From Sphingomonadales bacterium (lineage in GTDB: Bacteria > Pseudomonadota > Alphaproteobacteria > Sphingomonadales > Sphingomonadaceae), in NCBI GenBank assembly GCA_028871475.1, contig JAGWMZ010000018.1:17543-81542 (forward strand): a DNA stretch of 64,000 nucleotides, in the 5' to 3' direction. Both the position numbers and the translations under genes were made by a program. The notes under the pieces are model-generated. The model was given only the letters and a program-made list of their open reading frames with translations. It ran no database searches and was not told the DNA's origin. Positions 35,895-44,141 of the stretch are shown here, piece after piece. How positions within the stretch are numbered: the stretch's first letter is position 1; the number at the start of each line of letters is the position of its first letter.

Positions 35895-37039
35895 GCTGCG
35901 GCCTCCGCGCGGATCTGCGCCTGATGGGGGAAATAATGGCGGGCGTAGCGAGCGCCCAGGCTGGTGAGAATTTCATAGGCGATGGTGCCGGCCTCCTCCG
36001 CGACCTGTTCGATCGCGCGGTGGGGGCCGATCAGTTCGACCAGATCGCCTTCGGCCAGCGCGCCCTGCGGCAGGCTGGTGATGTCGATGATCGTGCTGTC
36101 CATCGAGATGCGCCCGGCAAAGGGCAGCTTGTGCCCCTTGGCATAGGCGCTGCCTTGGCCTGACAGGCTGCGCAGCCAGCCATCGGCATAGCCGATGCCT
36201 AGCGTGGCAAGCCGAGCGGGCGCGGCGGCGTGCCAGGTCAGCCCATAGCCGGCCCCGGCGCCGGCGGGCACCTCGCGGATCTGCATGATGCGCGCCTCCA
36301 GCGTCACGACAGGGCGGATGGCGGGATCAGGCGCGTTGGCGGGCTGCGCGCCGTAAAGGGCAAGGCCGGGGCGGGCGATGTCGGCTCCGTACTCGCCGCC
36401 CATCAGGCAGCCGCCCGAATTGGCAAAGCTGCGCGCCACGCCCGGGAACAGGTCGGCCATGGCGCGGAAGGCGACAAGCTGCTGGCCATTGGCGGGGTCT
36501 TGCGGATCATCGGCGCAGGCCAGATGGCTCATCACCGCGCGCAGCGGGACGGCGGCGCGGAAAGCGTCATCCTGTGCCAGTTCGCGCGCTTCCTGCGGGC
36601 CGATGCCAAGGCGCGACATGCCGCTGTCAAACTGGAGCAGGGCTGGGAGAGGGCGGCCGAGCGTGCGCGCGCAAGCTTGCCAGCGCCGCGCTTGCCCCAT
36701 GGAGTTGAGCACCGGCACCACGCCCGCCTGCGCGCAGACAGTTTCCGCGCCCGGCGTCAGCCCGTTGAGCACGGCAATCCGGCCATCGGAAGGGATGAGG
36801 TCGAGCAGGTCGAGCGCCTCAGCCAGATGGGCGACGAAAAAGCTCTTGCAACCCGCGGCGGCCAGCGCCGGCACCACCTGGCGCGCGCCCAGACCATAGG
36901 CGTCGGCCTTGACCACGGCGGCGGTTTCGTCAGCGCCGCTGCGTCGCCCGATATGGCGCCAGTTGGCCACCACGGCGTCAAGGTCGATGGTCACAATCGC
37001 ACCGGCAAGCTCTGTGGCAAGCTCTGGGGGTTGGCGCAT
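35891..37039 (-). CDS. dadX: Alanine racemase (catabolic type)
   Basis: The 382-residue PLP enzyme interconverts L- and D-alanine. K44 in [10 protein letters not shown] is the lysine that holds the cofactor; the second base tyrosine lies in [10 protein letters not shown], and [10 protein letters not shown] and [10 protein letters not shown] are further family motifs. ATG 37039 is preferred since GAAGGAG lies upstream; the frame extends 11 codons further without one. Its place directly before dadA and opposite an Lrp regulator indicates the catabolic racemase rather than the biosynthetic one, though a cell-wall role cannot be ruled out. Confidence 0.93.
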   Translation of the reverse strand: MRQPPELATELAGAIVTIDLDAVVANWRHIGRRSGADETAAVVKADAYGLGARQVVPALAAAGCKSFFVAHLAEALDLLDLIPSDGRIAVLNGLTPGAETVCAQAGVVPVLNSMGQARRWQACARTLGRPLPALLQFDSGMSRLGIGPQEARELAQDDAFRAAVPLRAVMSHLACADDPQDPANGQQLVAFRAMADLFPGVARSFANSGGCLMGGEYGADIARPGLALYGAQPANAPDPAIRPVVTLEARIMQIREVPAGAGAGYGLTWHAAAPARLATLGIGYADGWLRSLSGQGSAYAKGHKLPFAGRISMDSTIIDITSLPQGALAEGDLVELIGPHRAIEQVAEEAGTIAYEILTSLGARYARHYFPHQAQIRAEAAA

Positions 37040-37098
37040 GTCAGGCTCCTTCACGGTGGAGACTAATCGCATGAATTGGAAATAGGCTGGCGATTTTA

Positions 37099-37141
37099 CG
37101 CAGATTATGCGAAATTAACGCCATACTTCGCATAACCTGCG
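37099..37141. promoter_or_regulatory. Long inverted repeat, probable Lrp-family operator
   Basis: CGCAGATTATGCGAA (37099-37113) and TTCGCATAACCTGCG (37127-37141) are inverted copies with one mismatch and a 13-base spacer. The arms are 28 bp centre to centre, close to under three helical turns. It sits in the 125-bp gap between divergent dadX and the Lrp gene, so one bound octamer could control both. Confidence 0.7.
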
Positions 37142-37164
37142 TATCAAACGGTGGATTTTGACAT

Positions 37165-37620
37165 ATGTCGCTGGACAGGCTGGATCGCGAGATCCTGCGC
37201 ATTCTACAGGTCGACGGGCGCATCTCCAATCAGGATCTGGCCGCGCGGGTGGGCATGTCACCCTCGGCCTGCCTGCGGCGAGTGCGCCTGCTGGAATCAA
37301 GCGGGGTCATTCAGGGCTATGGTGCGCGTCTGGCCATGGCCGAGGAGGCGGAAGCCACCGTCGTCATCGTGCGCATCACGCTGGAGCGGCAGACAGAGGA
37401 ATATCTGCGCCGATTTGAGCATGCCGTGCGGCAATATCCCGAAATCAAGGAATGCTATCTGATGACGGGTGAGGTGGATTATACCATGCGCGTCTCGACG
37501 GGCGGGGCAGCGGACTACGAGCATATCCATACCCATATTCTCTCGCGCCTCCCGGGCATTGCCCGCATTCATTCGAGCGTTGCCATGCGCAATGTGCTGC
37601 GCGTGCCGGCGCCGCGCTGA
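37165..37620 (+). CDS. Lrp/AsnC-family transcriptional regulator
   Basis: The 151-residue protein has the classic layout: an N-terminal helix-turn-helix (LDREILRILQVDGRISNQDLAARVGMSPSACLRRVRLLE by region, residues 5-45) and a C-terminal RAM ligand-binding domain (VVIVRITLE, then IKECYLMTGEVDYTMRV). These proteins assemble as octamers and respond to amino acids. Divergent from dadX-dadA with a strong inverted repeat between, it is probably the alanine-responsive activator of that operon, like DadR or Lrp in other proteobacteria. ATG 37165 is the only sensible start. Confidence 0.92.
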   Translation: MSLDRLDREILRILQVDGRISNQDLAARVGMSPSACLRRVRLLESSGVIQGYGARLAMAEEAEATVVIVRITLERQTEEYLRRFEHAVRQYPEIKECYLMTGEVDYTMRVSTGGAADYEHIHTHILSRLPGIARIHSSVAMRNVLRVPAPR

Positions 37621-37679
37621 GTTCTGATGCCGGATGGACCCGGTCAGGTCCGTCATCCGCGACAGAGAGCAATCCAGCC

Positions 37680-37822
37680 GGACTGCCACAGGCACCATCG
37701 AGGAAAAGATCCTCACCTTGCAGGAGCGTAAGCAGGAACTGGCCGACATGCTGTGGAGCGAGAGCGGCGCCGTGGCTGGTTCGGGCCTCAACGACGAGGA
37801 TATTGCTTTCCTGCTGGGATAA
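37680..37822 (+). pseudogene. C-terminal scar of an SNF2-family helicase gene
   Basis: In one frame the end reads ATGTIEEKILTLQERKQELA and then DMLWSESGAVAG...LNDEDIAFLLG, matching the conserved end of bacterial SNF2/RapA-like helicases (T-IEEKI-LQ-KK, then a short acidic tail). The preceding several hundred codons are missing and resemblance vanishes before about 37680, right behind the Lrp gene. This marks an old deletion or recombination joint. It is unlikely to be translated usefully. Confidence 0.65.
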
Positions 37823-37861
37823 TGGCGCCGTGACGCGCAACCTTGCCGATCAGCCTGCGGG

Positions 37862-39115
37862 CTACGGTTTGACAGTGGCATCCAGTTCCGGCGCAAGGCG
37901 AGAGCGGCGCGGGCGCAGAACGACATACAGGGCCGAGGCTGCCAGAAGGTCGAGGCCGCCCAGCGCGAAGAACAGCGGGGTATAGCCAAAGGCGTCCGCG
38001 CTTTGACCGATGAGGAGGGTGAAAAGCAGCCCGCCGATCCAGGCCGCCGCGCCCGCCAGTCCCGAGACGCGCCCAACCGCCGTCGGCACGAAAAGATCGG
38101 CTGCAAGGGTCAGCAGCGCGCCAGACAGCATCTGATGCGCAAAGCCGCCAACACAGAACAGCGCGATGGCCCAGGTGACATCGGGCGCATAGCCCATGCA
38201 GGCCGGGCCCAGCATCAGCAGACAGCCAAGTGCCACCACGATCTGCCGCGAGGCGACCAGTGAGACCCCCGAACGCATCAGGCGCGCGGCCAGATAGCCG
38301 CCGGCAACCGAGCCCACGTCAGCCGCCAAGAAGGGCGACCATGCCCAGAGTGCGATATGGGCCAGGTCAAGATGCCAAACCGAGGCGAGGTAGAGCGGGA
38401 TGAAAAAGTTGAAGGTCTGCCATGCCGGCTCGGCCAGGAAGCGCGGCAGGGCAATCGCCCAGAAGGCGCGGTCGGTGACGATCGCGCCCCAGCCCGGAGC
38501 CGTGGCTGCCTGCCGTGGGTCATCGGCGGCGGGCGTTTTGGGCGTGCGATAGAGCACATACCAGCCAACAGCCCAGGCAAGGCTCAGCCCTCCTGTGACC
38601 ACAAAGGAGGACCGCCACCCCCAGGCAATGATGCAGAAAGCCACCAGCGGCGGGGCCAGCATGTTGCCCAGCGAGGCGCCCATGTTGAACCAGCCCGTCG
38701 CGATCGAGCGCTCGCGCGGGGGGAACCACTCGGCCACCACCTTGAGTCCGCCCGGCATGGCCGAAGCCTCGGCCCCGCCCAGCGCCGCGCGCGCCAGCGC
38801 CAGACCCTGCCAACTGCTCGCCAGCGCGTGCCCCATGTTGGCCAGCGCCCAGGCCCCGGCGAACAGGGCCATGCCCAAGCGCGTGCCCAGCAGATCGAGA
38901 CACTGCCCCGCGATGGGCTGGGCCACGGTATAGGCGGCCTGAAAGGCCATGACGATGAAGCTGTATTGCTCCGTCGTCATGGCGAATTGCTGCTTCAGCG
39001 TGGGGGCCACCGTGGCCAGGGTCGAACGCGCCAGATAGTTGAACACCGTGCCCAGCGCGATAAGGCCCACCACCCACCAGCGCCGGTGCAGGCCCAGGAA
39101 TGCGCGTTGGCTCAC
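37862..39115 (-). CDS. MFS transporter, hexuronate (ExuT)-type anion:cation symporter
   Basis: The 417-residue inner-membrane protein has about twelve hydrophobic helices. The opening RRWWVVGLIALGTVFNYLARSTL and the following AFQAAYTVAQPIAGQCLDLLGTR, then GGAEASAMPGGLKVVAEWFPPRERSIATGWFNMGASLGN, are typical of the ACS family, which includes ExuT (glucuronate/galacturonate) and related sugar-acid carriers. Its ATG overlaps the stop of the GH2 gene (ATGA), and the mannonate dehydratase gene lies just before, so uptake of glucuronate or galacturonate is likely. The exact substrate is inferred. Confidence 0.85.
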   Translation of the reverse strand: MSQRAFLGLHRRWWVVGLIALGTVFNYLARSTLATVAPTLKQQFAMTTEQYSFIVMAFQAAYTVAQPIAGQCLDLLGTRLGMALFAGAWALANMGHALASSWQGLALARAALGGAEASAMPGGLKVVAEWFPPRERSIATGWFNMGASLGNMLAPPLVAFCIIAWGWRSSFVVTGGLSLAWAVGWYVLYRTPKTPAADDPRQAATAPGWGAIVTDRAFWAIALPRFLAEPAWQTFNFFIPLYLASVWHLDLAHIALWAWSPFLAADVGSVAGGYLAARLMRSGVSLVASRQIVVALGCLLMLGPACMGYAPDVTWAIALFCVGGFAHQMLSGALLTLAADLFVPTAVGRVSGLAGAAAWIGGLLFTLLIGQSADAFGYTPLFFALGGLDLLAASALYVVLRPRRSRLAPELDATVKP

Positions 39116-41766
39116 GGCATGCGTTCCACCGAGAGGGCCGAAACAATCGCCTTGCCCTTGCGCGTGGCAAAGCCAAGCGCGAGCCCGGGCGTGTCGAGTT
39201 GGACGGTAAAGCTGCGCTGGATCGCCTTGAGCTTGCCACCCGCGGCGGTGGCGATGTCCATGGCCTCGATCATGGGGCGACCATTGGCGGTGACATCGAA
39301 GATCCGTTCACCGGGCGCGGCAGAAGGTTCGACGAGGTCGAGGGTTACGCGATAGGTGCCGGGCCTCAAGGGCAGATGATAGGCAAATTCGCCTTCGCGG
39401 TAGGTCGCCAGCAGGTCACGGTCGGGTGATCCCTCGATTTTTACCAGCGTTGGCGGGCGATAGCGCGGGGTCAGGTCGGCAGTGCCCGCAGTGCCGCCCA
39501 CAAAGAAAGCATCCGACCCGAAATGGCCCGCCCTCGATGGTGCCGCGATGACCGATCCGGCGTCGATACGGAAGGCATCGACCTGGCTGGGCGCAAGCAC
39601 CCAGGATACGCTGTCGGTGACATCATGCCCGGCGAAGCTGCCGATGGCTGACAGGGCGTTGGCGCCGCTCGCCAGCTTCACGTCCTGCCACAGGCAGACA
39701 TGCTGCGGGCAATCGCGCCGCTCACCCAATGCGCGCCCGTTGAGCGTCAATCGCGTGAAGGGCGCATTGGAATAGACCTTGACGTCGTTGACGCCATAGG
39801 CGCGATCCACATAGCGGCGGCCGGTGATATGCACCGTTGGCGCGCTCGACCATTGCGCGCGATAGAAATAGAATGCGTCCTTCTTGATCGAACCGTCAAA
39901 GCTGATCAGTCCCTTGGTGTTGATGTCGGTGGCATCGCCCTCGTGCCGGGCGACCGAGCTGAAATCGAAGCCGTTCCATACCCAGGTCGCCCACAGATAG
40001 GGACGCTGCGCCAGTTGCTTCCAGCTCTCCTCATGCAGCAGCGCCTGATATTCCTCGGGCTGCTTGTGGCCGCCTGCATCGATCGGCCCGCCCTCGGGGT
40101 TGTCGGTGTGAAGCGAAACGCCGCCGCCCGCGCCATATTCGGTCACCGCCAGCGGCTGGTCGGGGCGTTTGGCGTGCAACGTGTCGAGGCTCGTCCCCAG
40201 ATCCTGCAACTGGCCATAGTACCAGCCATAATAGCGGTTGGCTCCAGACGTGTCGGTGATGCCTGCCACCAGAGGAACGCCGGGCATGTCATCATGTTCG
40301 CAGCATGTGGCCAGAGCGGTGGGGCGCGAGGGATCGAGGTCGTGAGCCAGACTGTTGAGATTGCGCAGCAGCGGCATGGGATCGGGCACCGCGCTGGTGC
40401 CATTGTTGAGGAAGCCGGGCCGGTTGGGGCCAAAGTCAACCTCGTTCGCAATGCCCCAGACGGCGACAGCGGCATGGTTGCTGTTCTGGGTGATCAACTC
40501 GCGAAGCTGCTGCCGGGCATTGGCGAGCAATCCTGGGCTCGCTTGCGTCTGCTTGTCCGACACGGTCCAGGCGGTGACGAGCGGCACTTCGTCCCATAGC
40601 ACCACGCCGGCGCGGTCGGCCAGACGATGGATGGTCTCGCCATGCTGATAGTGCGAGAGGCGCAAGGCGTTCGCTCCCATATCGCGCACCGTGTTGAAGA
40701 CCCTGGCGATCTCCGCATCGCTGGCCGCCCAGCCCGAGGTCATCGTGCCCTGGTGCAGCGCCACGCCGTGCAGTGGATAGGGCTTGCCGTTGAGGATGAA
40801 GCCGCGCTGCGGGTCGAGGCGCATCTGGCGGATGCCAAAATCCTGCACCACGCGGTCGATCCGGTTTCCTTGCGTATCGCGCAATTCAGCGACCAGCGTA
40901 TAGAGATTGGGCGCGGCGACGCCTTGCCATAAACGGGGGTGGGGGACATGCAACCGGGTGAAAACCGAAGCTGTCGCACCTGCCTTCAGCGAGACCGTGC
41001 CGCCGCCCGAAGCGGCAGTCTGTCCTTTGGCATCGACCAGACGGACTGTCACACGATAGGGCCCGGTGACGGACTGGCTGCGCAACAGGGCCTTGACGTC
41101 AACCGTTGCGCCGGTGGCAGTCAACGCCGTGGTCCGGGCATAGACACCCGGCCCGCCGGCATCGAGCAGGTCGAACTGCGCGCCGCGCGTCACGATGAGG
41201 CTGGCGGGGCGGTAGATGCCGCCATAGACGAAGAAATCGCCGGTAAGCGGCAGGATGTCGGCCGTGGCGGCGCCCGGTGCGGGCTGGGTGTTGTCCACCT
41301 CGACCAGCACAATGTTATGGTCGCCGGTTTTCAGCGCATCGGTGATGTCGAAGCGAAAGCGCGAAAAACCGCCGTCATGCCGGCCGATAAAGGTGCCGTT
41401 GACCCAGATCTTCGCCGAACGGCTGACCGCATCGAACTGCAACCAGGCCCTTTCGCCCGCACGCAAGGGCGAGTGGCCGAGGTCGAGCTGATAGGTGGAC
41501 AGGCCCTGCCGCTTGTCGATCGGCGGCCCTTGGCGCGTGATGCCGGTCTGCCTGTCATAGTCCCCGACGCGGTTCCAGCTATGCGGCAGAGTGACCGAGG
41601 TCCATGCCGCTGGTCCCTCCCCGGATTGCGCGCCGCCGGGGCGAAAGCTCCAGCCATTGTTGAGGGGGATGGTGATGCGGTCGCGTACGGCCTCGCGCGC
41701 CATGGCCGGATGGCCCGCCGTGGCCAGAAGCACACCTGTCAGCGCTGTGAGCCAACTCAACCGCAT
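39112..41766 (-). CDS. GH2 glycoside hydrolase with C-terminal malectin-like domain
   Basis: The 884-residue enzyme has a Sec signal (LLATAGHPAMA). The N-terminal jelly-roll domain contains LPHSWNR and WVNGTFIGRHDGGFSRFRFDIT; an Ig-like domain follows; the barrel carries RLDPQRGFILNGKPY, MGANALRLSHYQHGE, acid/base glutamate in WGIANEVDFG and nucleophile in LAVTEYGAGGG. The last roughly 110 residues (YREGEFAYHLPLRPGTYRV, ERIFDVTANGR) look like a malectin-type carbohydrate-binding domain. Beta-galactosidase is the usual function for this architecture; beta-glucuronidase is possible given the uronate genes around it. An AAAAGGGGAGAG site precedes the start. Confidence 0.88.
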   Translation of the reverse strand: MRLSWLTALTGVLLATAGHPAMAREAVRDRITIPLNNGWSFRPGGAQSGEGPAAWTSVTLPHSWNRVGDYDRQTGITRQGPPIDKRQGLSTYQLDLGHSPLRAGERAWLQFDAVSRSAKIWVNGTFIGRHDGGFSRFRFDITDALKTGDHNIVLVEVDNTQPAPGAATADILPLTGDFFVYGGIYRPASLIVTRGAQFDLLDAGGPGVYARTTALTATGATVDVKALLRSQSVTGPYRVTVRLVDAKGQTAASGGGTVSLKAGATASVFTRLHVPHPRLWQGVAAPNLYTLVAELRDTQGNRIDRVVQDFGIRQMRLDPQRGFILNGKPYPLHGVALHQGTMTSGWAASDAEIARVFNTVRDMGANALRLSHYQHGETIHRLADRAGVVLWDEVPLVTAWTVSDKQTQASPGLLANARQQLRELITQNSNHAAVAVWGIANEVDFGPNRPGFLNNGTSAVPDPMPLLRNLNSLAHDLDPSRPTALATCCEHDDMPGVPLVAGITDTSGANRYYGWYYGQLQDLGTSLDTLHAKRPDQPLAVTEYGAGGGVSLHTDNPEGGPIDAGGHKQPEEYQALLHEESWKQLAQRPYLWATWVWNGFDFSSVARHEGDATDINTKGLISFDGSIKKDAFYFYRAQWSSAPTVHITGRRYVDRAYGVNDVKVYSNAPFTRLTLNGRALGERRDCPQHVCLWQDVKLASGANALSAIGSFAGHDVTDSVSWVLAPSQVDAFRIDAGSVIAAPSRAGHFGSDAFFVGGTAGTADLTPRYRPPTLVKIEGSPDRDLLATYREGEFAYHLPLRPGTYRVTLDLVEPSAAPGERIFDVTANGRPMIEAMDIATAAGGKLKAIQRSFTVQLDTPGLALGFATRKGKAIVSALSVERMP

Positions 41767-41860
41767 TTCTCTCCCCTTTTGTTGTGCTGTGTTCTTGTCG
41801 CTGCCCGGCGGGATGCCCGTCTCCGCCCGGGATCACCCGGCAAAGACGGGCCAAACCCGC

Positions 41861-43069
41861 TTACCAGTTCCACATCGTCCCATCTTCCAGACGGGCGACC
41901 GGCAGATAGGCCGGCTTGTATTCATATTGGGCCGCCAGCGTTTCATCGATGTCGACGCCGTGACCGGGGGTCTCGCCGCAATAGAGCAGGCCCTGCTCGA
42001 AACGGTAATCATGCGGGAAGACGGCGTCTGTCTCGGGCGTGTGGCGCATATATTCCTGGATGCCGAAATTGGGCACCCATGTGTCGAAATGCAGCGCCGT
42101 GCCCATGGTGACAGGCGAGAGATCGGTGGCACCATGGCAACCGGTGCGGATCTGGTACAAAGCCGCCAGATCGGCGATGCGCCGCAGATGGGTGACGCCG
42201 CCCGCGCCCACGATCGTCGCGCGAATATAGTCGATGAGCTGGTTCTGGATGAGGTCCTTGGCATCCCAGATCGTGTTGAAAATCTCTCCCACCGCCAGCG
42301 GGGTGGTGGTGTGCTGGCGCACCAGTCTGAAGGCTTCCTGATTTTCCGCCGGCGTCACATCTTCCAGCCAGAACAGGCGATAGGGTTCGAGCGCCTTGCC
42401 CAGTTGCGCTGCTTCGGTGGGTGAATAACGGTGGTGCCCGTCATGCAGCAGATGATGGTCGAAACCATAGGTCTCACGCAGCTTTTCAAACAGTTTGGGC
42501 ACATAGTTCAGCGCCTTGTGCGTATCCCATCCGGTCAGGCTGGGCAGGGCGGCATCGGCCGGCTCGTAGAACAGCTTGCCCCGGCCCACGCCATAGGCGT
42601 CCTTGATGCCCGGCACGCCGGTCTGGGCGCGGATCGCCTTGTAGCCCATGTCGATGTACTGGCCCACGGCATCGACCGTTTCGGCAATGTCCGAGCCATT
42701 GGCATGACCATAGACCATCACACCATCGCGGCTGCGCCCGCCCAGCAGTTGGTAGAGCGGCATGCTCGCCATCTTGGCCTTGATGTCCCACAAGGCCACA
42801 TCGACTGCGGCGATGGCGCGCATGGTGACCGGGCCGCGGCGCCAGTAGGCCCCGCGATAGAGATATTGCCAGATATCCTCGATCCGGCGCGGGTCCTTGC
42901 CGATCAGGCAGGGGATGACATGGTCCTCAAGATAGCTGACGACCGATTTTTCGCGCCCGTTCAGCGTGGCATCGCCGATACCATAGACCCCTTGGTCGGT
43001 CTCGATCTTGAGCGTGACGAAATTGCGCCCCGGGCAGGTGACGATGACGCGGGCGGACTGGATCTTCAT
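41861..43069 (-). CDS. manD: D-mannonate dehydratase (enolase superfamily, RspA/ManD type)
   Basis: The 402-residue enzyme dehydrates D-mannonate to 2-keto-3-deoxy-D-gluconate. It closely follows the structurally known N. aromaticivorans ManD: Mg2+ ligands D210, E236 and E262, and catalytic R147, Y159 and H212 occur at the same residue numbers. [17 protein letters not shown] and LFWLED mark them. It replaces the unrelated UxuA found in enterobacteria. The gene is divergent from the GntR regulator and uxaC-uxuB, with predicted operators between, so the three enzymes glucuronate to fructuronate to mannonate to KDG are probably co-regulated. Confidence 0.95.
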   Translation of the reverse strand: MKIQSARVIVTCPGRNFVTLKIETDQGVYGIGDATLNGREKSVVSYLEDHVIPCLIGKDPRRIEDIWQYLYRGAYWRRGPVTMRAIAAVDVALWDIKAKMASMPLYQLLGGRSRDGVMVYGHANGSDIAETVDAVGQYIDMGYKAIRAQTGVPGIKDAYGVGRGKLFYEPADAALPSLTGWDTHKALNYVPKLFEKLRETYGFDHHLLHDGHHRYSPTEAAQLGKALEPYRLFWLEDVTPAENQEAFRLVRQHTTTPLAVGEIFNTIWDAKDLIQNQLIDYIRATIVGAGGVTHLRRIADLAALYQIRTGCHGATDLSPVTMGTALHFDTWVPNFGIQEYMRHTPETDAVFPHDYRFEQGLLYCGETPGHGVDIDETLAAQYEYKPAYLPVARLEDGTMWNW

Positions 43070-43107
43070 GACTTTCTCTCGACCAATTCAGGGTATCTTG
43101 CCTTGGC

Positions 43108-43122
43108 ATTGATCTGACCAAT
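43108..43122 (-). promoter_or_regulatory. Predicted GntR/FadR-type operator before manD
   Basis: ATTGATCTGACCAAT is a palindrome with one mismatched pair; its core TGATCTGACCA matches 9 of 10 fixed positions of the FadR-subfamily pattern TGGTCNGACCA. It is centred 46 bp before the manD start codon, where binding would block transcription. A further half-site GACCAATT lies at 43081-43088. Confidence 0.55.
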
Positions 43123-43330
43123 TGTCCATAATGCGTCAAATAAATTTCTTTCATGATTTGGCATTCAGTGCATTGATGGATGAGGCGGCTGGGAGCCACT
43201 TGTCCGCCAATCCCGCGTCTCTGCACCACAGCCGGCATGGATCTCTGGCGCACATCGCCCAGGCTCGATTCGCCGTAGTTGGCGATCGCGGCCATCAATG
43301 CCCTTGATTATCGCCGCGCAACAGGGCAAT

Positions 43331-43341
43331 TGGTCAGGTCA
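43331..43341 (+). promoter_or_regulatory. Predicted GntR/FadR-type operator before the regulator gene
   Basis: TGGTCAGGTCA matches 8 of 10 fixed positions of TGGTCNGACCA and shares the inverted 11-base string CAATTGGTCAG with the manD-side site. It ends 23 bases before the regulator ATG, fitting autorepression. Confidence 0.5.
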
Positions 43342-43364
43342 AATCAACGGGCCCGGAAATCACC

Positions 43365-44120
43365 ATGAGCGAAGTGCAGCGACAGTCCGACCGGCTTTAC
43401 CAGGACCTCTACCGCAAATTGATGGTGGAACTGGAAAGCGGGCGCTATGCGGTGGGCGACAGGCTGCCCACCGAGCGCGAATTGGCCGCTGCCTACAACG
43501 TCAGCCGCCCGACCGTGCGCGAGGCCGTGATCGCGCTGGAAGTGCAGGGGCTGGTCGAGGTTCGGGTGGGCTCGGGCGCCTATGTGCAGCGTCTGCCCGG
43601 CAATGAGGGCACGCCCGGCTTCAACATCACCGCTTTCGAACTGACCGAAGCGCGCCTGCTCTTCGAGGGCGAGGCCGCCGCGCTGGCGGCCACCCAGATT
43701 ACCGAGGAGGAACTGGCCGAACTGGACAGGCTGGTGGTGGCCATCGATCAGGAAAACAAAGTGCCCGAGGGTAGCCACAAGGCCGACCGCGCCTTTCATC
43801 TGACCATTGCCCGCGCCACGCGCAACGCGGCCGTTCTGGAAGCGGTGGAGCGCCTGTGGGAGCTGCGCGCGACCTCACCCGAAAGCGCGCTGCTGCATGA
43901 AAAGGCCCGCGTGGCCAACATCAAGCCGGTGGTTGATGAACATACAGCCGTGCTCAAGGCACTGCGCGATCGCGATCCGGTCGCCGCGCGTGGCGCCATG
44001 CGCGCCCATCTGAGCGCCGTGCTGGAAAGCCTGCTCTTTGCTACCGAGGAAAAGGCTATCCAGGAAGCTCGCCGCGCGGCACAGGCCAAGCGCGAGCGCT
44101 ATGTCCGCGCCACCTCCTGA
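43365..44120 (+). CDS. GntR-family regulator, FadR subfamily, UxuR/ExuR-like
   Basis: The 251-residue protein has an N-terminal winged helix (ESGRYAVGDRLPTERELAAAYNVSRPTVREAVIAL) and an all-helical FCD effector domain with metal-binding histidines (KADRAFHLTIARAT, VDEHTAVLKALRDRD, MRAHL). ExuR and UxuR of enterobacteria belong to this subfamily and respond to glucuronate, galacturonate or fructuronate. Here it lies between manD and uxaC-uxuB, 21 bases before uxaC, so it is probably a repressor released by a uronate. The 295-bp divergent gap holds two predicted operators. Confidence 0.88.
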   Translation: MSEVQRQSDRLYQDLYRKLMVELESGRYAVGDRLPTERELAAAYNVSRPTVREAVIALEVQGLVEVRVGSGAYVQRLPGNEGTPGFNITAFELTEARLLFEGEAAALAATQITEEELAELDRLVVAIDQENKVPEGSHKADRAFHLTIARATRNAAVLEAVERLWELRATSPESALLHEKARVANIKPVVDEHTAVLKALRDRDPVAARGAMRAHLSAVLESLLFATEEKAIQEARRAAQAKRERYVRATS

Positions 44121-44141
44121 CCAACGAGAAGAAGCTGCCCA

